64,000 bases of DNA, from the NCBI GenBank assembly GCA_005883995.1, contig VAXB01000033.1:1-64000 (forward strand), written 5' to 3'. This document shows, in pieces, positions 36,793 through 46,997 of this stretch. The notes below the pieces were generated by a model. The model did not search any database. It saw only the letters and a list, made by a program, of their open reading frames with translations, and was not told where the DNA came from. The translations under genes were made by a program, and so were the position numbers. Source of the DNA: Actinomycetota bacterium. Lineage in GTDB: Bacteria > Actinomycetota > Thermoleophilia > Gaiellales > Gaiellaceae. Within the stretch, counting starts at the first letter, position 1. The number at the start of each line of letters is the position of its first letter.

Positions 36793-38580
36793 CTAGTGCG
36801 GCGTCGAGGTCTGCGTCGACGTCTGCGTCCACCCGTCCGGCGCCGAGACGTAGATGTGGACGCCGAGCCCGCCGAAGTGGTCGGAGATCGCGTTGTCGGC
36901 CGCAGTGACCTGGCGTCCTTCGCCGAGGACGTCGAACGTGCGCGAGCCGGCGCCGTCGACCTGTAGCTGCACGTCAAAGGGAGAGGTGCTCGAGTTGACA
37001 GCGATTACGTAGAGCGCGCCGTTCAGCGTGTGCGCGCCGACCTTCACGGCGGCTGGAGCCGATGCAGTGACCGCGGGAGCGAGCAGCGCCGGCGCAAGGT
37101 CGGTGATCTGCGTGTTCAGCGCTCCGATCTCCGTGCCGACGTCGGCCGACCACTCGTCCGGGAAATAGCCGATCCCGTCGGCGCCCCCGGCGATCGCCAG
37201 CCAGGTCTCGGCGGCGACGGTCTGCGGCGTCGGGCTCAGCGCTGCGCTGCAGTCCATCTTCCGCGCCTCGATCCACTGGAACGTCGGCTTGCCCGCGGCG
37301 AGTGTGTCGAGCTCCCGCTGCGCGTCGTATACCGACTGGAACGCGTCGTTTCGGCACCAGTTCTGGAGCGGATAGAGGTCGAACCCGATCACATTCGCGA
37401 TCGACGCGAACGCCGGGTACAGCGACCGGCCGATCGAGAGCGGCGCAGCGCCGGAGAAGAAATGGTTCGTCAGCGTCAGGAAGCTGAGCATCCCGTCGGG
37501 CGGCGTCACGGCCATGCTCGTGACGTCGGCCGGCGACAGCGGCAGCGAGACGCGGCCGTCGAGCTCGTCCGGGTAATACCACCCGATTACACCGGGCTGG
37601 TTCGCGAGCTTCGTGGTGGCATTTACGACCGCGACAGCCTTGCCCCCGAGCGCGCTCGAGATCGTCTGCTCGTGCCCGCAGCCTTCGCCCATGAACAGGT
37701 TGAAGCCGAGCCCGATCCGGTCGGGGATCGTGTTCGTGCACGTGCTCCACGTCGTCAGCGGGAAGAACGGCTGGCCGTTGAGCAGGATCGACCCGTTGCC
37801 GACGGTCGCCGCCGTCGTGCCGGTCCGCGGAGCGGTGGTGACCGTGAGCTGCGTCGTCAGCGGGCGGTTCCACTCGTCCACGTCGTGCAGCCAGAGGTGG
37901 TACGTCGTCGCCGGTGACAGATCGGTGAAGTCGAATGCATGGGTCGAGGTCGGGGTCGGCTGCGATGGGGCCCACACGGACGGCGCGGCGCCGGTGCCTT
38001 CGGCGCCCTGGGACGTGGTCGGGAAATTCGTTTCCCACGTGACGTGCGCGCTCGTTGCGTCTGCCGACGCGACGACGCTCGCCGACGCGAGTTCGTCGCT
38101 CGGGACGCTCGTGGCCGGGGCAGGCGGCGGGTCGGGCGGGGTCGGCTCGGTGCCCGTGTCCGACGGATCTGCGGGTGGCGTAGTCGTCGACGGCGGAGTC
38201 GCGGACGCCGTGTCGCCGGCCGGCTTCGTCGGTGCCACGGAAGAACTGGTCGCCGTCGGGCCCGGCGCAGCGCTCGTTGTCGCGAGCGCGCTCGTCAGCG
38301 CGGGTTGCTGCGTGACCCTCGTTGGCGCGGAGCTCGCACTTGGCGTAGAAGTCGCACCCGGCACGGGAGCAGCGGCGGTCGACGGCATCTGCGATTGCGC
38401 CGGAGCCGCAGGCTGCGTAGCCGCCTGGGCGAGCGGTGTCAGCGGCTGGTCGAGCGTCAGCTCGGCCCTGGCGCTGTCGCCGCTGTAGTGCCCCAGCAGC
38501 CACGCGCCGACGAGCGCGAGGACGACTAGAACGAAGGGCTGCCAGCGCACGCCGACGGCAGAGGAGGGCCGCGTCTCCAC
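36793..38580 (-). CDS. Secreted/anchored protein with Ser/Thr/Pro-rich linker, Fn3-like region and possible glycoside-hydrolase-like domain
   Basis: N-terminal TM, low-complexity linker, TSAHVTWETNFPTTSQ...TYHLWLHDVDEWNRPLTTQLTV...; 595 aa. Confidence 0.65.
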   Translation of the reverse strand: METRPSSAVGVRWQPFVLVVLALVGAWLLGHYSGDSARAELTLDQPLTPLAQAATQPAAPAQSQMPSTAAAPVPGATSTPSASSAPTRVTQQPALTSALATTSAAPGPTATSSSVAPTKPAGDTASATPPSTTTPPADPSDTGTEPTPPDPPPAPATSVPSDELASASVVASADATSAHVTWETNFPTTSQGAEGTGAAPSVWAPSQPTPTSTHAFDFTDLSPATTYHLWLHDVDEWNRPLTTQLTVTTAPRTGTTAATVGNGSILLNGQPFFPLTTWSTCTNTIPDRIGLGFNLFMGEGCGHEQTISSALGGKAVAVVNATTKLANQPGVIGWYYPDELDGRVSLPLSPADVTSMAVTPPDGMLSFLTLTNHFFSGAAPLSIGRSLYPAFASIANVIGFDLYPLQNWCRNDAFQSVYDAQRELDTLAAGKPTFQWIEARKMDCSAALSPTPQTVAAETWLAIAGGADGIGYFPDEWSADVGTEIGALNTQITDLAPALLAPAVTASAPAAVKVGAHTLNGALYVIAVNSSTSPFDVQLQVDGAGSRTFDVLGEGRQVTAADNAISDHFGGLGVHIYVSAPDGWTQTSTQTSTPH

Positions 38581-38675
38581 ACCTCCAACGTATGGCGTTT
38601 CCTAGCCTCAAAACAGGTCCAAACGGGGGGTTCGGGGGGGCCGGAGGACCTATCTTCGGCGGGTACCCTGGACTA

Positions 38676-41600
38676 GTGGACCCGCTTTCGCCATTCAGCC
38701 CCCAGACGAAAGCATGGTTCCGTCAGGCGTTCCAGGAGCCGACGCCGGCGCAGCGGCTTGGGTGGCCGGCGATCGCGTCCGGCGAGCACACGCTGATCCA
38801 GGCACCCACCGGTTCGGGCAAGACGCTGGCGGCATTCCTCTTCGGGATCGACCGCCTCACCGCGCAGCCCGGCGAAGGGCTGCGCCTGATCTACGTGTCG
38901 CCGCTCAAGGCGCTGAACTACGACATCGAGCGCAACCTCCGGGGCCCGCTCGCAGGGCTGCAGTCGCCGCTTCGCGTCGCCGTCCGCACCGGTGACACGC
39001 CGCAGAAAGAGCGTGCGGCGATGCTGCGCGATCCGCCGGACATCCTGATCACGACGCCGGAGTCTCTGTACCTCCTGCTGACATCTCGCGCGCGCGAGCA
39101 CCTGACGGGCGTCCGCACGCTGATCCTCGACGAGGTCCACGCGGTCGCGGGGACCAAGCGCGGAGCGCACCTCGCGATCTCCGTCGAGCGACTGGGACGC
39201 ATCGTCGACGAGCCGTTCCAGCGGATCGGCCTGTCGGCGACGCAGCGCCCGCTCGAGGAGATCGGCCGGTTCGTCTCGGGCGCGCGACCGATCCAACTGA
39301 TCGACGCCGGCGTCTCGAAGCAGCTCGACCTGCGCGTGGTCGTCCCGCTCGAGGACATGCGAGAGCCCGGCGGCGACGCGAAGCCGACCGACCTGCTCGG
39401 AACCGGGAGCGAAGGACCGCAGCAGTCGATCTGGCCGTCGATCTATCCCGAGATCCTGCGCCTCGTCCAAGAGCATCGCTCCACGATCGTCTTCGTCAAC
39501 AACCGCCGCCTCGCGGAGCGACTCGCGCTGCGGCTGAACGAGTTGGCGGAGCGAGAGATCGCGCGTGCGCACCATGGATCGCTCGCGCGCGAGCAGCGCG
39601 TCGAGATCGAGGAGCTGCTGAAGGCGGGGGAGATCCCGTGCCTCGTCGCGACGTCGTCGCTCGAGCTCGGCATCGACATGGGCGCGGTCGACCTCGTGAT
39701 CCAGGTCGAGTCGCCGAAGTCGGTGGCGCGCGGGCTGCAGCGCATCGGCCGCGCCGGACACGAGCTCCATGCGACGTCGAAGGGACGGATCTTTCCGAAG
39801 TTCCGCGCCGATCTGCTCGAGTCGGCGGTCGTCGCCGAGCGAATGCAGGCGGGCGCGATCGAAGAGACGGTGATTCCGCGCAACCCGCTCGACGTGCTCG
39901 CGCAGCAGATCGTCGCGATCGCGGCCGACGAGGAGATCGCCGTCGACGACCTACACGAGCTCGTCCGCGGCGCGTACCCATTTGCCGATCTCTCGCGGGC
40001 GCAACTCGAGAACGTCCTCGACATGCTCGCCGGCCGCTATCCGTCGGACGAATTCGCTGAGCTACGGCCGCGAATCGTCTGGGATCGCACCGCCGGCGTG
40101 ATCCGCGGCCGAGGCGGCGTGCGCCGCCTGGCGGTCACGAACGCCGGGACGATTCCCGACCGCGGCCTCTTCGGTGTCTACCTCGTCGAGGGCGGCGGCC
40201 GGGTCGGCGAGCTCGACGAGGAGATGGTCTACGAGGCGCGCGCGGGACAGACGTTCCTGCTCGGGGCATCGACGTGGCGGATCGAGGAGATCACGCGCGA
40301 CCGCGTGCTCGTGTCGCCGGCGCCGGGCGTCCCGGGCGCGGTGCCGTTCTGGAAGGGCGAGGGCGTCGGTCGTCCGTACGAGCTCGGCCAGGCGATCGGG
40401 CGGGCGTCGCGCGAGCTCGTCGCGCTGAAGCCCGAGACCGCGCTCGCACGGTTGCAGGAGCGACATCTGCTCGACGAGCGCGCCGCGCGGAACCTGATGA
40501 AGTTCCTCGACGAGCAGAACGCCGCGACGGGCGCGGTTCCGTCCGACCGCACAGTCGTCGTCGAGCGGTTCCGCGACGAGATCGGCGACTGGCGCGTGTG
40601 CATCCTGACGCCCTTCGGCGCGCGCGTGCACGCGCCGTGGGCGATGGCGATCGCGGCGAAGCTGCGCGATTCGCTCGCAGTCGAGGTGCAGTCGATCTGG
40701 TCGGACGACGGCATCGCGATCCACCTACCGGACGCCGACGCGCCGCCGCCGACCGACGACATCCTCGTCGCGCCGGACGAGCTCGAGGATCTCGTCGTGC
40801 AAGAGGTCGGGCAGACCGCGCTCTTCGGTGCGCGCTTCCGCGAGAACGCGGCGCGCGCGCTGCTGATCCCGCGCCGGCGCCCGGATCAGCGGACGCCGCT
40901 GTGGCAGCAGCGCCTGAAGGCGCAGGGGCTCTTGCAAGTCGCGCGCAAGTACGGCTCGTTCCCCGTGATCCTCGAGACCTATCGCGAGTGCCTGCAGGAC
41001 GTCTTCGACCTGCCATCGCTGAAGAAGCTGCTGCAGGGGCTGCGCACGCGCGAGCTCGATCTCGTCGACGTCGAGACTGCGTCCGCGTCGCCGTATTCGG
41101 CGTCGCTGCTCTTCGACTACATCGCGACTTATATGTACGAGGACGACACGCCTCCCGCCGAGCGGCGGGCGCAGGCGCTGTCGCTCGACCGCGACCTCCT
41201 GCGGGAGCTGCTCGGCCAAGAGGAGCTGCGCGACCTCATCGACCCGACGGCGCTCGAGGACGTCGAGACGCAGCTCCGCGGAGCCCCGCGGAATCCGGAC
41301 GAGCTGCACGACAAGCTGCGACTCCGCGGCGACCTTCGCCCCGGCGAGTACGACCCGGCGCTCGCGCAGCCGCTGCTCGACGAGCGGCGGGCGCTGCTCG
41401 TGCGTCTCGTCGCCGAGGAACGCCTGATCGCCGCAGAGGACGCCGGTCGCTACCGCGACGCGCTCGGCGTGATGCCGCCGGGCGGACTGCCCGAGGCGTT
41501 CCTGGAGGGTGGCCCCGAGGCGCTCGAACAGCTCGTGCTCCGTTACGCGAAGGGCCGAGGCCCGTTCACGACCGCCGAGGCAAACGAACGGTTCGGCATC

Positions 41601-42938
41601 GACGTCGAGCACGTGCTTGTTGCGCTCGAGCGGCGGGACAAGCTCGTCCGCGGTGAGCTGCGTCCCGGCGGGACCGAGCGCGAGTGGTGCGAGCCCGACG
41701 TGCTACGCCGGCTGCGGCGTGCGTCGCTCGCGGCGCTGCGCAAGGAGGTCGAGCCGGCGGAGCAAGCGGCCCTCGGCCGGTTCCTGCCGCACTGGCACGG
41801 GATCGATCGGCGCGCAACGCTGCGCGAGGCGCTCGTCCCGCTGCAAGGACTCGCTCTGCCGGTGACGCTCTGGGAACAGGAGGTGCTGCCGCGCCGTGTG
41901 CCCGGATACAACGCGGGACAGCTCGACCAGCTCTGCGCCAGCGGCGAGGTCGTGTGGGTCGGCGCGGGGCTCGACCGTGTCGCGGTGTACTTCCGCGAGG
42001 ACGCGCCGGTGCTCGGACGCCCCGGCGCCGCGCCGCCGCCCGAAGACGACGCCCACGATCGCATTCGCGAGGCACTCGGCCGCAGCGCCGAGTTCTGGCA
42101 CGACCTCGTCGACACGACGGGGCTCGAGCCGGCCGAGGCGCTGCCGGCGCTCTGGGACCTCGTCTGGTCCGGCGAAGTCACGAACGACGCCTGGACGCCG
42201 CTGCGCGCGGGGCGCCGCTACCAGACAGCGGCGCCGCAGCGCCGAAGGCCGCGCCGCTTCTCGCGACAGCGCTCGGCGCAGATCACGTCGACGCAGGGCC
42301 GGTGGTCGCTGACCGACCGTCTGTTCGCAGGGACCGCCGACGCTCGCGCGCTCGCCGAGCTGCTGCTCGAGCGGCAGGGGATCGTCACGCGCGACGGCGT
42401 GCGCGGCGAAGGGATCCCCGGCGGTTACGGCGCCGTGTACCCGCAGCTGCGTGCCCTGGAGACGCTCGGCGTCTGCCGCCGCGGCTACTTCGTCGAAGGG
42501 CTCGGCGGTGCGCAATTCGCGCTGCCGGGAGCTGTCGAGCGGCTGCGCGAGCTCCGCCCGCGCGAAGGCGACGAGCCGGAACCGCTCGTGCTCGCCGCCG
42601 CGGACCCGGCGCAGCCGTACGGCGCATCGATCGCGTGGCCGAAACGCGCCGGCGCTCGCGCCGCGCGCGTCGCCGGCGCACACGTCGTCCTGCTCGGCGG
42701 CGAAGCGGCGCTCTTCGTCGAGCGCGGCGGCCGCTCGCTCGTCCCGCTGCGCGAGCCGGAGGAGGAGTGGCTCCGCGTCGCGCTCGCGTCACTGGTGTCG
42801 CACGTGAAGCGCGGAGGCGCCAAGCGCCTGGCTGTCGAACGCTTCGACGGCGAGCCGGTCGGCGAGACGGAGATCATGCCGCTCCTGCTCGAGGCCGGGT
42901 TCCTCGCCGGCCCGCGCCGCGCTGTTCTTCGCCCGTAA
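38676..42938 (+). CDS. lhr: Lhr-family ATP-dependent helicase
   Basis: LIQAPTGSGKTLAAFLFGIDRL...LILDEVHAV...VATSSLELGIDMGAVDLVIQVESPKSVARGLQRIGRAGH; full-length C-terminal region; GTG start. Confidence 0.95.
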   Translation: MDPLSPFSPQTKAWFRQAFQEPTPAQRLGWPAIASGEHTLIQAPTGSGKTLAAFLFGIDRLTAQPGEGLRLIYVSPLKALNYDIERNLRGPLAGLQSPLRVAVRTGDTPQKERAAMLRDPPDILITTPESLYLLLTSRAREHLTGVRTLILDEVHAVAGTKRGAHLAISVERLGRIVDEPFQRIGLSATQRPLEEIGRFVSGARPIQLIDAGVSKQLDLRVVVPLEDMREPGGDAKPTDLLGTGSEGPQQSIWPSIYPEILRLVQEHRSTIVFVNNRRLAERLALRLNELAEREIARAHHGSLAREQRVEIEELLKAGEIPCLVATSSLELGIDMGAVDLVIQVESPKSVARGLQRIGRAGHELHATSKGRIFPKFRADLLESAVVAERMQAGAIEETVIPRNPLDVLAQQIVAIAADEEIAVDDLHELVRGAYPFADLSRAQLENVLDMLAGRYPSDEFAELRPRIVWDRTAGVIRGRGGVRRLAVTNAGTIPDRGLFGVYLVEGGGRVGELDEEMVYEARAGQTFLLGASTWRIEEITRDRVLVSPAPGVPGAVPFWKGEGVGRPYELGQAIGRASRELVALKPETALARLQERHLLDERAARNLMKFLDEQNAATGAVPSDRTVVVERFRDEIGDWRVCILTPFGARVHAPWAMAIAAKLRDSLAVEVQSIWSDDGIAIHLPDADAPPPTDDILVAPDELEDLVVQEVGQTALFGARFRENAARALLIPRRRPDQRTPLWQQRLKAQGLLQVARKYGSFPVILETYRECLQDVFDLPSLKKLLQGLRTRELDLVDVETASASPYSASLLFDYIATYMYEDDTPPAERRAQALSLDRDLLRELLGQEELRDLIDPTALEDVETQLRGAPRNPDELHDKLRLRGDLRPGEYDPALAQPLLDERRALLVRLVAEERLIAAEDAGRYRDALGVMPPGGLPEAFLEGGPEALEQLVLRYAKGRGPFTTAEANERFGIDVEHVLVALERRDKLVRGELRPGGTEREWCEPDVLRRLRRASLAALRKEVEPAEQAALGRFLPHWHGIDRRATLREALVPLQGLALPVTLWEQEVLPRRVPGYNAGQLDQLCASGEVVWVGAGLDRVAVYFREDAPVLGRPGAAPPPEDDAHDRIREALGRSAEFWHDLVDTTGLEPAEALPALWDLVWSGEVTNDAWTPLRAGRRYQTAAPQRRRPRRFSRQRSAQITSTQGRWSLTDRLFAGTADARALAELLLERQGIVTRDGVRGEGIPGGYGAVYPQLRALETLGVCRRGYFVEGLGGAQFALPGAVERLRELRPREGDEPEPLVLAAADPAQPYGASIAWPKRAGARAARVAGAHVVLLGGEAALFVERGGRSLVPLREPEEEWLRVALASLVSHVKRGGAKRLAVERFDGEPVGETEIMPLLLEAGFLAGPRRAVLRP

Positions 42939-43021
42939 GCATCCTGTGCGGAATTGTTAATTTGTCGTAGTACGAACCGATTCGCGGTTTCGCGATCGCG
43001 GCGCGCGGCAACGTCGACCGT

Positions 43022-44809
43022 ATGGGGAAGCTCACCGCCGACTTCCTCCTGGAGCGATTGGCCGAGAACGGCGTCCGCCGCATCTACGGCTATCCGGGAG
43101 ACGGGATCAACGCGATCGTGGGCGCCCTCGAGCGGCACAAGGACAAGATCGAGTTCGTCCAGGTGCGGCACGAGGAGATGGCTGCGTTCATGGCCTCCGC
43201 GCACGCGAAGTGGACCGGCGAGGTCGGTGTCTGCCTCGCGACGAGCGGGCCGGGCGCGATCCACCTGCTGAACGGGCTCTACGACGCGAAGCTCGACCAC
43301 CAGCCGGTGATGGCGATCGTCGGCCAGCAAGCGCGTATGGGGCTCGGCGGCAATTACCAGCAGGAGGTCGACCTCGTCTCGCTGTTCAAGGACGTCGCGT
43401 CGCAGTACGTGCAGATGGCGCACGAGGCGACGCAGGTCCGGCACCTGGTCGACCGGGCGCACCGGATTGCGCTCGCGGAGAAAGACGTGACCTGCATCAT
43501 CATCCCGAACGACGTCGGCGAGGAGCCTGCGGAAGAGGACCCGCCGCGCGAGCACGGCTCTGTTCACTCGTCTCCCGGCTACACGCGCCCGCGCGTCGTC
43601 CCGCAGCAGGAGCAGCTGCGCGCGGCAGCGGAGATCCTGAATGCCGGCGAGAAAGTCGCGATGCTCGTCGGGCAGGGCGCGCTGCACGCCACCGACGAGG
43701 TGATCGAGGTCGCGGAGACGCTCGGTGCCGGCGTCGCGAAGGCGCTGCTCGGCAAGGCCGTGGTTCCCGACGACCTTCCGTACGTCACCGGCTCGATCGG
43801 GCTGCTCGGCACGAAGCCGTCGTGGACGTTGATGAACGAGTGCGACACGCTGCTCATGGTCGGCTCGTCGTTCCCGTACTCGGAATGGCTGCCGAAGCCC
43901 GGGCAGGCGCGCGGGATCCAGATCGACCTCAAGGGGGCGATGCTGAACATCCGCTACCCGATGGAGCTCGGGCTCGTCGGCGACGCGAAGGCCACGCTGG
44001 AGGAGTTGCTGCCCCTCCTGCGCAGGAAGGAAGACCGCGCGTGGCGCGAGCAGCTCGAGGGAGAGATCCAGGAGTGGTGGCGCCTGCTGGAAGAACGCGC
44101 GATGCAGGACGCCGACCCGATCAACCCGCAGCGGTTGTTCTGGGAGTTGAGCAAGGTTCTGCCGCCGAACGCCATCATCTCTTCCGACTCCGGGTCGGCC
44201 GCGAACTGGTACGCGCGTGACATCAAGCTCGGCCGAGACCACATGGCGTCGCTGTCAGGGACGCTCGCGACGATGGGCCCGGGCGTGCCGTACGCGATCG
44301 CGGCGAAGTTCTGCCACCCGAACCGTCCGGCGGTTGCGCTCGTCGGCGACGGCGCGATGCAGATGAACGGCATGGCGGAGCTGATCACGGCCGCGAAGTA
44401 CTTCCACCAGTGGGCGGACCCGCGCCTCGTCGTGCTCGTGCTCAACAACCAGGACTTGAACCAGGTGACGTGGGAGCAGCGCGCGATGGAGGGGGATCCG
44501 AAGAACCCGATGACGCAGACGCTCCCCGAGCTCAACTATGCCGCCTACGCCGAGCTGATCGGCCTCAAGGGCATCCGTGTCGAAACGCCCGACGAGATCG
44601 AGGGCGCATGGGATCAGGCCTTCTCCTCCGACCGCCCCGTCGTCGTCGACGCGCTCTGTGATCCGAACGTGCCGCCGCTGCCGCCGCACATCACCGTCAA
44701 GGAGGCGAAGTCGTTCGTGAAGGCGCTGCGCGGCGGCGACCCCGACATCCGCGGCGTGATGACGCAGTCCTTCAAGGAGAAGATCCTGGAGTTCCTGCCC
44801 GGTCGGTAG
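43022..44809 (+). CDS. Thiamine-pyrophosphate-requiring enzyme (acetolactate synthase/pyruvate oxidase-like)
   Basis: RIYGYPGDGINAIVGALERHKDKIEFVQVRHEEMAAFMASAHAKWTGEVGVCLATSGPGAIHLLNGLYDAK...GDGAMQMNGMAELITAAKY. Confidence 0.9.
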   Translation: MGKLTADFLLERLAENGVRRIYGYPGDGINAIVGALERHKDKIEFVQVRHEEMAAFMASAHAKWTGEVGVCLATSGPGAIHLLNGLYDAKLDHQPVMAIVGQQARMGLGGNYQQEVDLVSLFKDVASQYVQMAHEATQVRHLVDRAHRIALAEKDVTCIIIPNDVGEEPAEEDPPREHGSVHSSPGYTRPRVVPQQEQLRAAAEILNAGEKVAMLVGQGALHATDEVIEVAETLGAGVAKALLGKAVVPDDLPYVTGSIGLLGTKPSWTLMNECDTLLMVGSSFPYSEWLPKPGQARGIQIDLKGAMLNIRYPMELGLVGDAKATLEELLPLLRRKEDRAWREQLEGEIQEWWRLLEERAMQDADPINPQRLFWELSKVLPPNAIISSDSGSAANWYARDIKLGRDHMASLSGTLATMGPGVPYAIAAKFCHPNRPAVALVGDGAMQMNGMAELITAAKYFHQWADPRLVVLVLNNQDLNQVTWEQRAMEGDPKNPMTQTLPELNYAAYAELIGLKGIRVETPDEIEGAWDQAFSSDRPVVVDALCDPNVPPLPPHITVKEAKSFVKALRGGDPDIRGVMTQSFKEKILEFLPGR

Positions 44810-44812
44810 AGC

Positions 44813-45883
44813 TTGGCCACCGCGACCAGAACCACGATCGAGCAGCTCGAGGTCTCGACGCGCGAGATCCCGACCGACGCGCACGAGTCCGACGGAACCC
44901 TCGAGTGGGACTCGACGACGATCGTGATCGTCGAGGCGCACGCGGGTGGCGCGGCGGGGATCGGCTACACCTACACCGACGCCGCCGCGGCGAAGCTGAT
45001 CGAGGGGAAGCTGCAGGACGCGGTGAAGGGCGCGGACGCGATGGAGGTGCGTTCGGCGTGGCAGTCGATGTCGCGCGCGATCCGTAACGTGGGCAGGCCC
45101 GGGCTCGGATTCATGGCGCTGTCGGCGGTCGACCTCGCGCTCTGGGACCTCAAGGCGCGGCTGCTCGAGCGGCCGCTCGTCGAGGTGCTCGACGCGGCGC
45201 ACGACGCGGTACCGGTCTACGGGAGCGGCGGTTTCTGCTCCTACTCCGACGAGCAGCTAGCCGACCAGCTGCGCGGCTGGGCCGAGGCCGGGATCCCGCG
45301 CGTGAAGATGAAGATCGGCCGCGAGCCCGGGCGCGACCGCGAGCGCGTCGCCGTCGCGCGCGAGGCGATCGGCGACGACACGGACCTGTACGTCGACGCG
45401 AACGGCGCGCTCTCGAGACAGGACGCGCTCGCATGGTCGCACGTGTACGCGGAGGACTTCGGCGTCAAGTGGTTCGAGGAGCCGGTCTCCTCTGACGATC
45501 TCGAGGGTCTCGCGTTCCTCCGCGACAACTCGCCACCCGGGATCGAGATCGCGGCGGGCGAGTACGGCGACATCCTCCCGTACTTCGAGCGGATGGCGCC
45601 CGTCGTCGACTGTCTGCAGGCTGACGTCACGCGCTGCGGCGGCATCACCGGGCTGCTCGAGGTCGCTGCCGTCGCGCACGCGCACGAGGTCGATGTGTCG
45701 GCGCACTGCGCGCCCGCGATCTCCGCGCATGCGTTCTGCGCGGTCGAGCGGCTGCGGCACCTCGAGTACTTCCACGACCACGTCCGCGTCGAGCACGACT
45801 TGTTCGACGGCGTGCTCGAGCCGGACGACGGCGCGTTGAGGCCGGACCGATCGCGTCCCGGGAACGGCCTGTCGCTGAAATGA
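44813..45883 (+). CDS. Enolase-superfamily mandelate racemase/muconate lactonizing-like enzyme
   Basis: GIPRVKMKIGREPGRDRERVAVAREAIGDDTDLYVDANGALSRQDAL...KWFEEPVSSDDLEGL...DCLQADVTRCGGITG; TTG start. Confidence 0.9.
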   Translation: MATATRTTIEQLEVSTREIPTDAHESDGTLEWDSTTIVIVEAHAGGAAGIGYTYTDAAAAKLIEGKLQDAVKGADAMEVRSAWQSMSRAIRNVGRPGLGFMALSAVDLALWDLKARLLERPLVEVLDAAHDAVPVYGSGGFCSYSDEQLADQLRGWAEAGIPRVKMKIGREPGRDRERVAVAREAIGDDTDLYVDANGALSRQDALAWSHVYAEDFGVKWFEEPVSSDDLEGLAFLRDNSPPGIEIAAGEYGDILPYFERMAPVVDCLQADVTRCGGITGLLEVAAVAHAHEVDVSAHCAPAISAHAFCAVERLRHLEYFHDHVRVEHDLFDGVLEPDDGALRPDRSRPGNGLSLK

Positions 45884-46302
45884 TCGGGCGGCTGATCAAG
45901 AACGCGCGTCAGGGGAGGCTCCAGCGGACGCTCGCGCTGACGACGGCGTTCAGCGCGCCACCGCTCGCGCTCGAGATCTATCTCGAGCATTACAAGGGCT
46001 CGTTCGGCGACAAGTGGATGTGGACGCCGATCGTGCTCGCGCCGCCGCTGACGCTCGCCGGAATTGCGGGCTTCTACAACGAGCGCGCGGCGAAGACGGT
46101 GCTGCCGGCGATCTCCGGCCTGTACGCGCTCGACGGGCTGATCGGCACGTGGACGCATCTGCGCGGGATCCAGAAGCGGCCCGGCGGGTTCAAGGAGCTG
46201 ACGTACAACCTGGTGATGGGTCCGCCGCCGCTCGCGCCGGGCTCGCTCTGTCTCATCGGCGGCATGGGTATTGCCGCCGCGTTCATGCGCCGCGAGAAGT
46301 GA
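45880..46302 (+). CDS. Hypothetical membrane protein
   Basis: 140 aa, ~4 hydrophobic segments; translationally coupled. Confidence 0.7.
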   Translation: MIGRLIKNARQGRLQRTLALTTAFSAPPLALEIYLEHYKGSFGDKWMWTPIVLAPPLTLAGIAGFYNERAAKTVLPAISGLYALDGLIGTWTHLRGIQKRPGGFKELTYNLVMGPPPLAPGSLCLIGGMGIAAAFMRREK

Positions 46303-46997
46303 TGCAGGACCCGTCGCGCCTGCCGAACCTCCGGCCAAAGGGAGACAACGCCGACCCCGAAGATCTGCCGCGCCACCGCAACGGGATCACGCCGCAGATG
46401 CACGGCCGCTTCCCCGACTACAACGTGCTCGATGAGACGGACCACTGGGACGAGGTGACGCGCGAGGTCGTACTCGACCGCGTCGAGAATACGCCGGGGA
46501 TCCGCTTCTTCACGGCCGAGGAAGCGGCGACGCTGAAGGCGTACTGCGACACGATCACGCACCAGCACCGCGAGCCGCGGATCCCGGTGCTGTCGTTCGT
46601 CGACGAGAAGCTCCTGAAGGGTCAGGGAGACGGTTACCAGTACGCCGACATGCCGGACGACGGGACGGCGTGGCGCCTCGTCGCGCAGGGGCTCGAGTAC
46701 TCGGCTCAGCGCGAGTGGCGCGCTTCCTCGTTCGCCGGCGCGCCGATCTCGACGCGCGAGGACATCGTCGCCGTCTTCGCCGACGGGAAGCTGCAGGGCG
46801 GGCCGTGGGAGCAACTGAACGTGTCGCGCGTTTTCAAGCTGACGACGAAGCACATCTGTCAGGCGTTCTACTCGCATCCGTGGGCGTGGAACGAGATCGG
46901 TTTCGGCGGCCCGGCGTACCCCCGCGGCTACGCGGCTTTCGGCTCGGACCACCTCGGCGACCGCGAGCAGTGGGAGCCGATCCAGGCGACGCCATGA
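46302..46997 (+). CDS. Gluconate 2-dehydrogenase subunit 3-like protein
   Basis: FFTAEEAATLKAYCDTITHQHREPRIPVLSFVDEKLLKG...YPRGYAAFG; coupled to GMC oxidoreductase. Confidence 0.75.
   Translation: MQDPSRLPNLRPKGDNADPEDLPRHRNGITPQMHGRFPDYNVLDETDHWDEVTREVVLDRVENTPGIRFFTAEEAATLKAYCDTITHQHREPRIPVLSFVDEKLLKGQGDGYQYADMPDDGTAWRLVAQGLEYSAQREWRASSFAGAPISTREDIVAVFADGKLQGGPWEQLNVSRVFKLTTKHICQAFYSHPWAWNEIGFGGPAYPRGYAAFGSDHLGDREQWEPIQATP

Noticed and set aside
42975-42989. AACCG-attcg-CGGTT palindrome upstream of the TPP enzyme as an operator
   Set aside because: Only 5-bp arms; expected by chance in this GC context and no second copy seen.
42485-44242. 585-aa minus ORF opposite TPP enzyme
   Set aside because: Shadow ORF of the TPP-enzyme gene, no independent coding evidence.
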